From contig JADFAL010000036.1 in NCBI GenBank assembly GCA_015665275.1, positions 1 through 64,000 on the forward strand: a stretch of DNA of 64,000 nt, in the 5' to 3' direction. This DNA is from Flavobacteriales bacterium. GTDB taxonomy: Bacteria > Bacteroidota > Bacteroidia > Flavobacteriales_D > Crocinitomicaceae. The position numbers and the translations under genes were made by a program. Positions within the stretch are counted from its first letter, which is position 1; each line of letters starts with the position of its first letter. The notes beneath the pieces were generated by a model. That model was not told the origin of the DNA. It searched no databases and saw only the letters and a list, made by a program, of their open reading frames with translations. Below are positions 43,258 to 51,922 of this stretch, in pieces.

Positions 43258-45714
43258 TTATTCAATCCTTATTTCTTTCATCAATCTTTCAGAATCTGTA
43301 TCGATAATTAAAAAATAAATACCGGAAATTTGTTCGGAAACATCAATTTGAACCGACGTTTCCATTTCTTGCGTTTTCTCTGACTTATACACCAATCGTC
43401 CTTCGGATGAAACGAGCATGATTCCCGAAACATTTCCAGAATTAAAGTCCTTAAAATCAACGTTAACGAAATCCGATGTAGGGTTTGGATACACTAGAAT
43501 ACCTGATACATCCAGATTACCAACGTTTGTATTACAAGTATCAATTAGAGTCACTGCAATTGACGCAGAATCCGAACAACCTGCCGACGACGTGATGATG
43601 CAATTATATGTTCCTTCCATGTTCGCCATGAATGAATTCATAGTCGCCATTGGTAGCATATTTCCATTCGAATACCATTGATAGAACTCCACTGCAAGCC
43701 CAGCATCGGCTGTTATCATAACGGGGCCATTTGCTGGACAGAAGTTGATTGTTCCCGACGGGGTTAATGTAACGTTTGGAAGCTGAGATTCGTTCACTGC
43801 GACTCCCACTGCGGAGGAATCTGAACAACCATTGGAATCTGTGACATAACAATTGTAAAGTCCGTCTGCGCTAACAAAGTATGAACTGGAAGTAGCTCCT
43901 GAGATGGAATTCCCGTCCATATACCATTGATATTGAGATCCAGATGAAGCAGTGAGTTCGACACTATCTCCTTCACAGAACTGAGCGCTTCCACTTGGAG
44001 TAATCCCAACCGTTGGAAGACTAAAAACGGTAACTGTAATTCCAACTGCCGCAGAGTCTACACATCCTTGAGGGCTTGTTGCCAAACAATTGTACACCCC
44101 GGCATTCGTGGCATTGTATACATTCGAGTTTGCGCCTGAAATCAACGTTCCGTTGAAATACCATTGATATTGAGCAATTCCAGCTGTATCTACGAATAAA
44201 TCTACGTTTCCTCCAGAACAAATACTTGAGCTTCCAATACTCGACAAATTGACCGAAGGAAGTGGATTTTCTGTTACTATAATTCCTACAGCGGATGAAT
44301 CTGTGCAACCTTGTGAATTTGTAGCCAAGCAATTGTACACTCCGGCGCTTGTTGCATTATAAACATTCGAGTTCGCTCCAGAAATTAGAACCCCGTTCAA
44401 ATACCACTGATATTGGGTAATCCCGGATGTATCAGCAAATAAGTCTACGTTTCCTCCTGGACAAAAGCTCGGACTTCCAATATAAGATAGGTTAACCGTT
44501 GGAAGTGTACTAAGTGACACCGTAACACCTGTGGAAGATGAATCAACACATCCAAAACTATTCGTTTTTGTGCAATTGTATACTCCAACAGTATTCGTGA
44601 AATAAACATTAGAATCTGCCCCAGCGATTACGGCTCCATTCAGATACCATTGGAAATCTGCATTGGTACCACCAGTAACTGTCAATTCAACACTGTCACC
44701 CGGACAAAAAGATGCTGTACCATTAGGCGATAAATTTACAGATGGTAATGAGTTTACTACAAGGTTTGTAGGAGGAGAAACATAGTCACATCCACCTATT
44801 GTCATCAAAAGAGTATAGCTTCCGGCTGTGCCAGTAGTATAGGTCATGGAAGTATCGTTTGTCGCTACCCCATCTTGGTACCATCCCCAATTCGCTCCAG
44901 TTGTATTTTGCGTAAACGTTGCTGTTTCTCCTGAACAAATTGAATCATTGGGAGACACTAAAACATCTACTACATCTTCTACGTGTATCAATCCTTTCGA
45001 ATTAATAGATGTATTCGGACTTGTGGAAACAACCCCTGTAGTTGTGATATACTTGAGACCAGCAGTATTGATATCTGAAATCATAAAGGATCCGTTTCCA
45101 AGATAAGTTGAAGCTCCAACGTTACCCAATGCGGAACCTGACAACGAAATATTGGTAATTGCCAAGGTATTCAGATCGATGGTTTCCATAATAACGGAAT
45201 TCGTACCCCATCCGCTCCAATGATACATCAAACCGTCATCATAATTGTATTCTATGCTTTCTCCATCGGAACCATTTCCCAACGCCGTCACTAAAGTCAT
45301 TACACCCGTGGCTTTATCTACAGTATACATTGTTTCTGCAACTGTGGCTCCATCTCCTGTAACCGCATACAAAACTCCGGCAGTTGTAAATGCGATATTA
45401 GCAACATTATCTCCTAACGATCCAATGTCAGAAATGAAACCATCTACAAGACTTAATGTACCCAACCGTCTGTTACCACCAGACTGATACACAATATAAA
45501 CAGCTCCACAAGCATCTGTAGGATCAACAGCGAGACCGTTGCAACCATCCACCGATCCTACGCTTGATGAAAGCGAAATAGTGGTACTGACAAATGTATT
45601 TGAGTCGATAATAGTAAGATCGTTATTGAACGGACTTACTGAATAAAGCGTGGAAGTCTGAGACATTCCTGTAAATACCACAAAGAATGCAGCGAGAAAA
45701 AGTAGGTGTTTCAT
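43258..45714 (-). CDS. Secreted beta-propeller/Ig-like repeat protein with T9SS sorting domain
   Basis: 818 residues. Signal peptide 1-18 (LLFLAAFFVVFTGMSQ). Residues ~20-250 have repeated strand patterns (TLYSVSPFNNDLTIID, LVDGFISDIGSLGDNV, YDDGLMYHWSG) like a partial propeller or DUF6923-type domain. Then six Ig-like units of about 80 residues (~250-725) with the pattern LPxVxLxxxGxxxFCPG, QWYLNGxxIxGAxSNxY, GxYNCxxTxxxGCxDSSxVGxxV. The C-terminal ~75 residues are a T9SS type A sorting domain (ILVYPNPTSDFVNVDF). Ig units of this kind are typical of adhesin-like surface proteins; a function is not shown. Confidence 0.9.
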   Translation of the reverse strand: MKHLLFLAAFFVVFTGMSQTSTLYSVSPFNNDLTIIDSNTFVSTTISLSSSVGSVDGCNGLAVDPTDACGAVYIVYQSGGNRRLGTLSLVDGFISDIGSLGDNVANIAFTTAGVLYAVTGDGATVAETMYTVDKATGVMTLVTALGNGSDGESIEYNYDDGLMYHWSGWGTNSVIMETIDLNTLAITNISLSGSALGNVGASTYLGNGSFMISDINTAGLKYITTTGVVSTSPNTSINSKGLIHVEDVVDVLVSPNDSICSGETATFTQNTTGANWGWYQDGVATNDTSMTYTTGTAGSYTLLMTIGGCDYVSPPTNLVVNSLPSVNLSPNGTASFCPGDSVELTVTGGTNADFQWYLNGAVIAGADSNVYFTNTVGVYNCTKTNSFGCVDSSSTGVTVSLSTLPTVNLSYIGSPSFCPGGNVDLFADTSGITQYQWYLNGVLISGANSNVYNATSAGVYNCLATNSQGCTDSSAVGIIVTENPLPSVNLSSIGSSSICSGGNVDLFVDTAGIAQYQWYFNGTLISGANSNVYNATNAGVYNCLATSPQGCVDSAAVGITVTVFSLPTVGITPSGSAQFCEGDSVELTASSGSQYQWYMDGNSISGATSSSYFVSADGLYNCYVTDSNGCSDSSAVGVAVNESQLPNVTLTPSGTINFCPANGPVMITADAGLAVEFYQWYSNGNMLPMATMNSFMANMEGTYNCIITSSAGCSDSASIAVTLIDTCNTNVGNLDVSGILVYPNPTSDFVNVDFKDFNSGNVSGIMLVSSEGRLVYKSEKTQEMETSVQIDVSEQISGIYFLIIDTDSERLMKEIRIE
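43545..44980 (-). repeat. Six Ig-like tandem repeats (coding, ~240 bases each)
   Basis: Units occupy about 44757-44980, 44517-44756, 44275-44516, 44032-44274, 43792-44031 and 43545-43791. The third and fourth units are also very alike in DNA (spacing ~243), showing the most recent duplication; the others are more diverged. Confidence 0.75.
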
Positions 45715-45769
45715 TTAGTTATGTTTGAAAACAATTTTAAAAAATTTAGAGACGCTAAGTTGAAAGTCA

Positions 45770-45790
45770 CCGTATACGAAGTGTATACGG
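45770..45790. promoter_or_regulatory. Eight-base palindrome between two minus-strand genes
   Basis: CCGTATAC, five bases, GTATACGG. It lies downstream of the lipoprotein stop (45841) and upstream of the Ig-repeat gene start (45714). There is no T-run, so it is more likely a protein-binding site than a terminator. Confidence 0.3.
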
Positions 45791-45840
45791 GTATCTAAAA
45801 CTAACACAAAAAACTGACATACAAAATGTTGTGCCGATAA

Positions 45841-47100
45841 CTAAAACAGAGGAGTATCTCGATAACCATCACCGCTATTAGGTACTGTCAGGGCATGATT
45901 GATGGTGAATTTTACTTCTTTTCCATTCTTGCCTTTATAGGTGACGTAGTCCCAATTACCGTCGTGTGTATGGGTATAAGTCCCATTTGGAATTCCATGA
46001 ATTAGTTCTTGATAGACCATAATAATCTTCTTTCCATCCATGCTATCCGAAACTTTCTTCAGTTGGATTTGACGTGATTGCCCTTCATATTTAGCATAAA
46101 GCACTTGCTCTTTCTCGTCCATTCCAAGCATGAGCTTGTTATTTCCCTTTTTCTCAGAATTGAATACGATATAATGGTTTGGAGATGGAATTTCCAAGTC
46201 TGGATCAACTTCTAAAATCAATTCATAAGGAGAAATATCCTTAGTAATCCCTTCTTCACTTGCCAGATACACTTGAAGAATACCGTCATTTAATTTGCCA
46301 TAAAGCAAGTCTCCTCCTCCAGCATACCAAGTTGAATAGGCAAAAACAGCGTCCTTCGGTACTCCGTTGCTTTCTCTATCGCCTATATCCTGTAAATTAT
46401 ATGCATCTATTAATTCAATATCATATTCATTAGACGACAAACTATGGAACAAAATAACAGGAGAGGATACCCCTTCACTAGCGGATCTGTTCAGAAGAAA
46501 GGTATTGTCCTTCGTGAAACTAATAGACTCGCGCGGATCAAAAACATATCGCTGAACTTCATCGTAGGAGGCTGACGAGAAATTTTCCTCAATAAATTCC
46601 TTGTTAATCCATTTCTTATGATCGTTTCTTACCGTATCTCTTCTCACAAATACCTTTTCGTTCTCAAAATCAATAGTTCGTTCCACGCGATTTCTTATAT
46701 TGACCATATCATGTATTTTGCCCATACTAAAGCTTTTCTCATGATATGCAATGAGTTCATCACCTCGAAACAATAGGTATTCTTCGTTATAGCCATACTC
46801 CCAACAATCAGAAGTATCCATAATTATTGCGTACTCTCCTTTTTCCAGTGCTTTAACACCGGAGCAGCAATCACCACCGCAACTTTCACGATAACCAGTA
46901 GCCTCCATTTCACTTAATTCCAAGCCAAAGGGATACAAAAAAGGCTCGTTGATTTCGTGTTCCAATTCATCGACTTCCTGCGTTAGCACGGGGGAATTCT
47001 TCTCTTCTTTTTCTTGCTTGCCTTTTTTCGAATTATTGCTGCAAGAAACGAAGAAAAGTAAAGAACTCAAGATGAGTCCAGTGTAACTTAAATATTTCAT
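45841..47100 (-). CDS. Lipoprotein of unknown function
   Basis: 419 residues. The lipobox is clear: a hydrophobic run (TGLILSSLLFFVSC) with the acylated Cys at about residue 20, followed by SNNSKKGKQEKEEKN, the basic stretch typical of surface-exposed lipoproteins in this phylum. The mature part has many acidic residues, a cysteine set in ESCGGDCCSGVKAL, and no motif I can assign. Its ATG overlaps the alanine dehydrogenase stop by 4 bases, so the gene is probably translated from the same mRNA as ald. Confidence 0.82.
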   Translation of the reverse strand: MKYLSYTGLILSSLLFFVSCSNNSKKGKQEKEEKNSPVLTQEVDELEHEINEPFLYPFGLELSEMEATGYRESCGGDCCSGVKALEKGEYAIIMDTSDCWEYGYNEEYLLFRGDELIAYHEKSFSMGKIHDMVNIRNRVERTIDFENEKVFVRRDTVRNDHKKWINKEFIEENFSSASYDEVQRYVFDPRESISFTKDNTFLLNRSASEGVSSPVILFHSLSSNEYDIELIDAYNLQDIGDRESNGVPKDAVFAYSTWYAGGGDLLYGKLNDGILQVYLASEEGITKDISPYELILEVDPDLEIPSPNHYIVFNSEKKGNNKLMLGMDEKEQVLYAKYEGQSRQIQLKKVSDSMDGKKIIMVYQELIHGIPNGTYTHTHDGNWDYVTYKGKNGKEVKFTINHALTVPNSGDGYRDTPLF

Positions 47101-48326
47101 GAATTATTAATTCCCATTAAGAGTAGCTCGATGTCCTTGTAATTCAAATCGAATACTTTTCCAAGCACTTCGCTCGTTAAAATTCCTTTGTAGATATAGA
47201 CGCCACCTCTAAAGCCTGGATCTTTCACGATCATATCTTTCGGTCCTCCGCAAGCCCCCATGTTCATAAGAATCGGCGAGAAAATGTTAGATAAGGCGAA
47301 AGATGCCGTTCGAGAAACACTAGATGGAATATTGGGAACGCAGTAATGAATTACTTCGTGCTTTGTAAATGTAGGATGGGAGTGATTGGTAATATCCGAA
47401 GTTTCGAAACAACCTCCTTGATCAATGCTGATATCAATAATGACCGATCCGGCCTTCATGTTGCTCACCATTTCCTCGGTAACCACACAAGGTGTTCTTC
47501 CCAGTGGAGCGCGTAAGGCACCGATGGCTACATCGGCCCGCATTAGCGATTTCGCCAGCACTTTTGGTTGAATCACCGAGGTAAAAACGCGCGAACCTAA
47601 ATCGTTCTGCAAACGACGTAAGCGAGAAATGGAATTATCAAATACTTTCACCGAACAGCCAAGCCCAAGCGCTGCTCGTGTAGCACTTTCACCGGCAGAT
47701 CCTGCTCCGATAATAACAACTTCTGCAGGTTGTACACCAGGAATCCCTCCGAGCATAACTCCTTTACCTCCGTTGAATGCGTTCAATAAATTGGCTGCTA
47801 CCAAAACCGCAGAAGTTCCCGCGATTTCTCCCATCGTTCTTACTACAGGGAAGACTCCGCTTTCATCTCGGATGTAATCCCAAGCAATAGCGGTTACCTT
47901 TTTACGCATCAACTCCTGAAGAATTTTCTTCGGCTGAATGGATATTTGCAAAGCAGAAATTAAGGTTTGATCGCCGCTCATCATTTCAACCTCTTCTTCA
48001 GATGGTGGTGCCACCTTGAAGATCAAGTCGCAATGAAAAATTTCTTTTGTATCGTAAACGATTTGGGCTCCAGCTTCACTGTAATCATTGTCAGTGAAAT
48101 TCGCTCCTTCCCCACTTTTTGATTCTACTTTCACACGATGACCGTTCGCTACCAATAACGATACTGTGTCTGGCACTAATGCCACTCGTTTTTCTTGGAA
48201 AGATGTTTCTCTCGGAATTCCGATATACAGACTTCCTTTTTTGCGAGAGACTTCCAACGTCTCTTCCTTTGGCAACAAACTTCCCTGTTGCATTAACTGT
48301 TTGAGTAGTTCCGGATCTGTTATCAT
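47097..48326 (-). CDS. ald: Alanine dehydrogenase
   Basis: 409 residues. NAD-dependent enzyme converting alanine to pyruvate and ammonia in the cytoplasm. Signatures: GIPRETSFQEKRVALVPDTV, KSGEGANFTDNDY, KVAPPSEEEVEMM, the Rossmann motif EVVIIGAGSAGESATRAAL, VIIDISIDQGGCFETSD and YCVPNIPSSVSRTASFALSN. The N-terminal ~25 residues before GSLYIG are longer than in many family members, but Bacteroidota proteins often have them. It overlaps the tsaE stop by 4 bases. Confidence 0.95.
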   Translation of the reverse strand: MITDPELLKQLMQQGSLLPKEETLEVSRKKGSLYIGIPRETSFQEKRVALVPDTVSLLVANGHRVKVESKSGEGANFTDNDYSEAGAQIVYDTKEIFHCDLIFKVAPPSEEEVEMMSGDQTLISALQISIQPKKILQELMRKKVTAIAWDYIRDESGVFPVVRTMGEIAGTSAVLVAANLLNAFNGGKGVMLGGIPGVQPAEVVIIGAGSAGESATRAALGLGCSVKVFDNSISRLRRLQNDLGSRVFTSVIQPKVLAKSLMRADVAIGALRAPLGRTPCVVTEEMVSNMKAGSVIIDISIDQGGCFETSDITNHSHPTFTKHEVIHYCVPNIPSSVSRTASFALSNIFSPILMNMGACGGPKDMIVKDPGFRGGVYIYKGILTSEVLGKVFDLNYKDIELLLMGINNS

Positions 48327-48751
48327 GCGCTTACGGTTAAAGTTCGGGTGTCATCGTCGTTTCTACGAATATACGACCAAATCGTGTTATCAGGTAGCAA
48401 GGATTGGATTTTATCTGGCCATTCAATGAAACAAATCCCATCGGAATAGAGCATTTCTTCAATTCCAATATCATAGGCTTCTTCCTCGGTTTTCAATCGA
48501 TAGACGTCAAAGTGATATACCTTTCCGTACATGGGGCTATCATAAACGTTAACGAGAGAATAGGTTGGAGAACCTTCTGCATCTTCCACCCCCATTGCGC
48601 TCAAAACACTTAGAATAAATGTAGTTTTACCCGATCCCATGGGAGCATCAAAAGCAAATACTTTGCGATGTCCGAAATCTTCAATGAATTGTCGTGCAAC
48701 TCGCGGTAAATCATTAATAGATTGAATGTGATATGATTTCTCCGTGCTCAT
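48323..48751 (-). CDS. tsaE: tRNA threonylcarbamoyladenosine biosynthesis ATPase TsaE
   Basis: 142 residues from ATG 48751 (MSTEKSYHIQ); the frame reaches 48820 but the extra leader is not family-like. TsaE is the ATPase partner of TsaB/TsaD in making t6A at position 37 of tRNAs. Walker A FDAPMGSGKTTFIL (most family members have GxLGAGKTT), the switch strand EGSPTYSLVNVY, YHFDVYRL and FIEWPDKI are all present. First gene of the tsaE-ald-lipoprotein operon. Confidence 0.95.
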   Translation of the reverse strand: MSTEKSYHIQSINDLPRVARQFIEDFGHRKVFAFDAPMGSGKTTFILSVLSAMGVEDAEGSPTYSLVNVYDSPMYGKVYHFDVYRLKTEEEAYDIGIEEMLYSDGICFIEWPDKIQSLLPDNTIWSYIRRNDDDTRTLTVSA

Positions 48752-48911
48752 TCCTATATAGTACTCAAATTTGGCGTGTAAAGTTACATCCTTCGAGATT
48801 GCAAAACATTTTAAAATCAATCTAAATTAAACGTGCTTCCCTGACCTTATTCAGACACAATATTCGAATGACCATTGGATTTGGCGAAAAAAAAATTGCT
48901 ATCTTCATTCT

Positions 48912-49625
48912 ATGCGACTTTCACTACTTATCGGGATTTTATTCATTTCAGTACTTTCCTTTTCACAGACAATTGAAGCTTCATTTTCCGTATATGGTTT
49001 TGGCAATTACACTCCAAATGAAAGCACCAGCGATGTGCGTTTTCAAGATTTATCGTATAGTCCCATGGCAAGTATCATGTACCATCAATCGTGGTTAAAA
49101 GTCCATGACGATCATATAAAATTTTCTTCTGGGTTGGGCTTGTCTTACACCCAGTATTCAGGAGAATGGGAAGAATCATTTCAAGATCGACTTGTTGATG
49201 GAAACATAATCGAATCGTCTGAATTGCACAGATATTCTGCCAAAACGAACGCTTTGGGACTGGAAGTAACGCCTTTTATCGTTTCTTTTTGGGATTTGCT
49301 ACAAGTACGCTCTGGATTGTTCTTTGGAACCAATATCACCGATAGCTATTCTGAGCAATATGGTAGAACCTGGACAACCCTAGAAAATGGTGTAATCATT
49401 GTCTCTGATGGAGCATTGGAAGATGTACCTGTTAGCTTCGAGCCAAGCGTTGTCATGCATTGGAACTCTAGAGTTGCCCTCTCATTCGACATCAAACAGT
49501 TTTCTATTGCTCCGTTTTATCAATTCTCACGTGCGCTTACTCAAGAAGGACAAAGCATTTCGACGTCCAACACTACATCTTACCGAAATCATTTTGGTTT
49601 GTCGTTTGGTTTTAGAATGAAATAG
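48912..49625 (+). CDS. Exported beta-barrel-type protein, unknown function
   Basis: 237 residues. Signal peptide 1-18 (LLIGILFISVLSFSQT). The mature protein is full of amphipathic strands with aromatic ends (ASFSVYGFGNYTP, FSSGLGLSYTQYSGEWE, RSGLFFGTNITDSYSE) and closes with the outer-membrane-like strand NHFGLSFGFRMK, so a small outer-membrane barrel is likely. No family I can name. The gene converges with the YwqK-like gene four bases away. Confidence 0.78.
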   Translation: MRLSLLIGILFISVLSFSQTIEASFSVYGFGNYTPNESTSDVRFQDLSYSPMASIMYHQSWLKVHDDHIKFSSGLGLSYTQYSGEWEESFQDRLVDGNIIESSELHRYSAKTNALGLEVTPFIVSFWDLLQVRSGLFFGTNITDSYSEQYGRTWTTLENGVIIVSDGALEDVPVSFEPSVVMHWNSRVALSFDIKQFSIAPFYQFSRALTQEGQSISTSNTTSYRNHFGLSFGFRMK

Positions 49626-49628
49626 TTC

Positions 49629-50291
49629 TTACTCATTAACTTCGTCTTCGAAAAACTCTTCATTCTTAGAGACACCGTATGAATCGTAATCAATCTGCCA
49701 CATTATATTTCCGTTTGGATAGTAACGGTAGGATGTTCCTGAAGGCTTACCTTCATTCGCAATGAACATAAATTCAATTTGCCCTTTTTCGCAGCAGTTT
49801 ACAGAGTCGCAATTGAAGTAGTAACGAATCGTATCAACCTCAAGACCATCTTTATTGTATTGGCCGGAGTACTTTAAACATCCAGATTCGTAGTACTTCT
49901 TCAGTTCTCCACAATATTTCCCCTTATGAAAGGTGCCCGATTCTTTAACTGTGCCACTTGGATAAACTTTAAAGTAAATTCCTTCGGGACGATTGTTGTG
50001 GTATTTACCAATTAGTTTGGGAGTGCGACCGTCTTTATGATATTTGACCCACCAACCTTCCTTTCTATTCTCAAAATAACTCCCTTCGAAATATTTCAGA
50101 CTGTCTTCCACGCTGTATTCAACAACAAACTCAAGCGTGTCTTCACCATCGCGAAAAACATTCAAAAGAGAATCTGGTATACCATGAACTTTGTTCATCC
50201 ATGAAAACCGTGAATCGATAAAAACAGAGTCTTCCTGAGAATACGCACTGGTTGCAAACATAAGCCCCACCAGTACTAAAAGTAATTTCAT
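49629..50291 (-). CDS. Exported YwqK/MORN-repeat protein
   Basis: 220 residues from ATG 50291 (MKLLLVLVGLMFATSAYSQ, a signal peptide); the frame reaches 50360 but overlaps porX. The body has a row of MORN/YwqK-type repeats: YFENRKEGWWVKYHKDGR, YHNNRPEGIYFKVYPSGTV, FHKGKYCGELKKYYESG, and PSGTSYRYYPNGN. Such repeats are common in Bacteroidota, mostly without known function. Four cysteines in the middle (YFNCDSVNCC) are unusual. It follows porX by 46 bases on the same strand. Confidence 0.82.
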   Translation of the reverse strand: MKLLLVLVGLMFATSAYSQEDSVFIDSRFSWMNKVHGIPDSLLNVFRDGEDTLEFVVEYSVEDSLKYFEGSYFENRKEGWWVKYHKDGRTPKLIGKYHNNRPEGIYFKVYPSGTVKESGTFHKGKYCGELKKYYESGCLKYSGQYNKDGLEVDTIRYYFNCDSVNCCEKGQIEFMFIANEGKPSGTSYRYYPNGNIMWQIDYDSYGVSKNEEFFEDEVNE

Positions 50292-50337
50292 CTTGATAAG
50301 ATAGCCCAAATACTGTGGATTATCAATTAAACTTGGC

Positions 50338-51882
50338 CTACTTTGGCTCCAAAACAACAAATGGAATCAAAACCTCTTCCAGTGAAATACCTCCATGTTG
50401 GAAGGTGTCACCAAAGTGTTTCACGAAGTGATTGTAATTGTTCGGGTAGACGAAATAATCCGTATCCCGCGTAAAAACGTACTCCGAGGAAATCCCAGAC
50501 TTAGGCAAAAATGCATCTTGCGGATCGCTTACTTTGAATACATCCTTCTCTTTGTAAGAAAGGTTTCTTCCGGTTTTGTAACGCAGGTTGGTATTGGTAC
50601 TGCGCTCCCCCATAATCTTCACAGGATTGCTTACACGTACCGTTCCGTGGTCTGTTGTAATGACCAACTTCTTCCCTGCTTCAGCTACTTTCTTAATGAT
50701 ATCGTGTAACGGCGAATGATCGAACCAGGAAACAGTTAATGAACGATACGCAGATTCGTCATCGGCCAATTCTCGAATGACCTCCATCTCTGTTCGGGCA
50801 TGAGAAAGCATATCCACAAAGTTCCATACAATTACGTTCAATCCGTTATCTAGCAGCTTGTTGAAATTATCCGCTAGTTTCTTTCCAGCATCGAGATTGG
50901 TAATCTTGTTATAACTCCATTTCACATCTCTTCCGAGGCGTTTCAAGTTCGTTTCCAATAACTCCGCTTCGAAGTTGTTTTTCCCTCCTTCATCTTCTTC
51001 TGTTCGCCAATATTGTGGGTACTTCTTTTGAATTTCAGAAGGCATCAATCCAGCGAAGAAAGCATTTCGAGCATACTGCGTTGCTGTAGGTAAAATCGAA
51101 TAAACAATCTCTTCTTTTTGCTGCGAGAAATACTTCGAGAAGGTTGGGCTCAACATTTTCCACTGATCGTAACGAAGGTTGTCAATAACCAATACAAAAA
51201 GATCTTCATCATTCAGCATTGGGTTGATCTCCTTCTTGAACAAGGTATGAATCAACTGTGGAGACTCTTCTACTCCGTTCAGCCAATCAAGGTAATTATC
51301 TTCGATAAATTTTGAGAACTGCGCATTTGCTTCCTTTTTCTGCATGTTGAGAATCTCCTTCATTCCGCTGTCTTCGATTTTCTCCAGCTTCAATTCCCAA
51401 TACACCAATTGGTCGTAAACATCGCGCCACTCGTCCATATCCAAGCGACTGTTCAACTGCATTCCCAATTCACGGAATTCACGTTGATAGTTCGAATTAG
51501 TTGTTTGTGAAACTAATTTGCTCTTGTCAAGGTTCTTCTTTAGAGCTAACAAAATCTGATTTGGATTCACCGGCTTGATGAGATAATCGGCAATATTACT
51601 TCCGATGGCCTCCTCCATAATGTGTTCTTCTTCACTCTTGGTGATCATCACGACGGGAACGTGTGGCTTTGCTTTTTTGATGCGCGATAAGGCTTCCAAC
51701 CCAGTAATGCCAGGCATGTTTTCATCTAGAAAAATGATGTCGAAATCTTCTTCATCGTTCTTGTCAACAGCAGTTGAACCATTGTTCACCGCTTCGACTT
51801 CATAACCCTTGGATTCGAGGAAAAGAATGTGTGGTTTCAATAAGTCTATTTCATCGTCTGCCCAAAGGATTTTTACCTGCAT
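50338..51882 (-). CDS. porX: PorX: T9SS response regulator with PglZ phosphatase-like domain
   Basis: 514 residues from ATG 51882 (MQVKILWADDEIDLLKPH); the frame runs further to 51957 without family match. PorX controls the type IX secretion system. Residues ~1-125 are a receiver domain: DDE acidic pocket, phospho-acceptor in IIFLDENMPG, Thr/Lys in MITKSEE and LIKPVNP. After a helical linker, the PglZ domain (from ~210) has metal-site signatures VLVIDNLRYDQW, ILPTATQYARNAF, VWNFVDMLSHAR, ITTDHGTVRVSNP and FQHGGISLEE. This two-domain order is diagnostic. Divergent from the HD gene with a 40-base gap. Confidence 0.96.
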   Translation of the reverse strand: MQVKILWADDEIDLLKPHILFLESKGYEVEAVNNGSTAVDKNDEEDFDIIFLDENMPGITGLEALSRIKKAKPHVPVVMITKSEEEHIMEEAIGSNIADYLIKPVNPNQILLALKKNLDKSKLVSQTTNSNYQREFRELGMQLNSRLDMDEWRDVYDQLVYWELKLEKIEDSGMKEILNMQKKEANAQFSKFIEDNYLDWLNGVEESPQLIHTLFKKEINPMLNDEDLFVLVIDNLRYDQWKMLSPTFSKYFSQQKEEIVYSILPTATQYARNAFFAGLMPSEIQKKYPQYWRTEEDEGGKNNFEAELLETNLKRLGRDVKWSYNKITNLDAGKKLADNFNKLLDNGLNVIVWNFVDMLSHARTEMEVIRELADDESAYRSLTVSWFDHSPLHDIIKKVAEAGKKLVITTDHGTVRVSNPVKIMGERSTNTNLRYKTGRNLSYKEKDVFKVSDPQDAFLPKSGISSEYVFTRDTDYFVYPNNYNHFVKHFGDTFQHGGISLEEVLIPFVVLEPK

Positions 51883-51922
51883 AAGCCTGATATTTGTTAG
51901 TTTTACATTAGGAATTAAAAGT

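Noticed and set aside
43545-44980. CRISPR-like repeat array
   Set aside because: The ~240-base periodicity is in frame and encodes Ig-like units; unit length and lack of short identical repeats exclude CRISPR.
45770-45790. Terminator for the lipoprotein gene
   Set aside because: The palindrome lacks a T-run on either strand.
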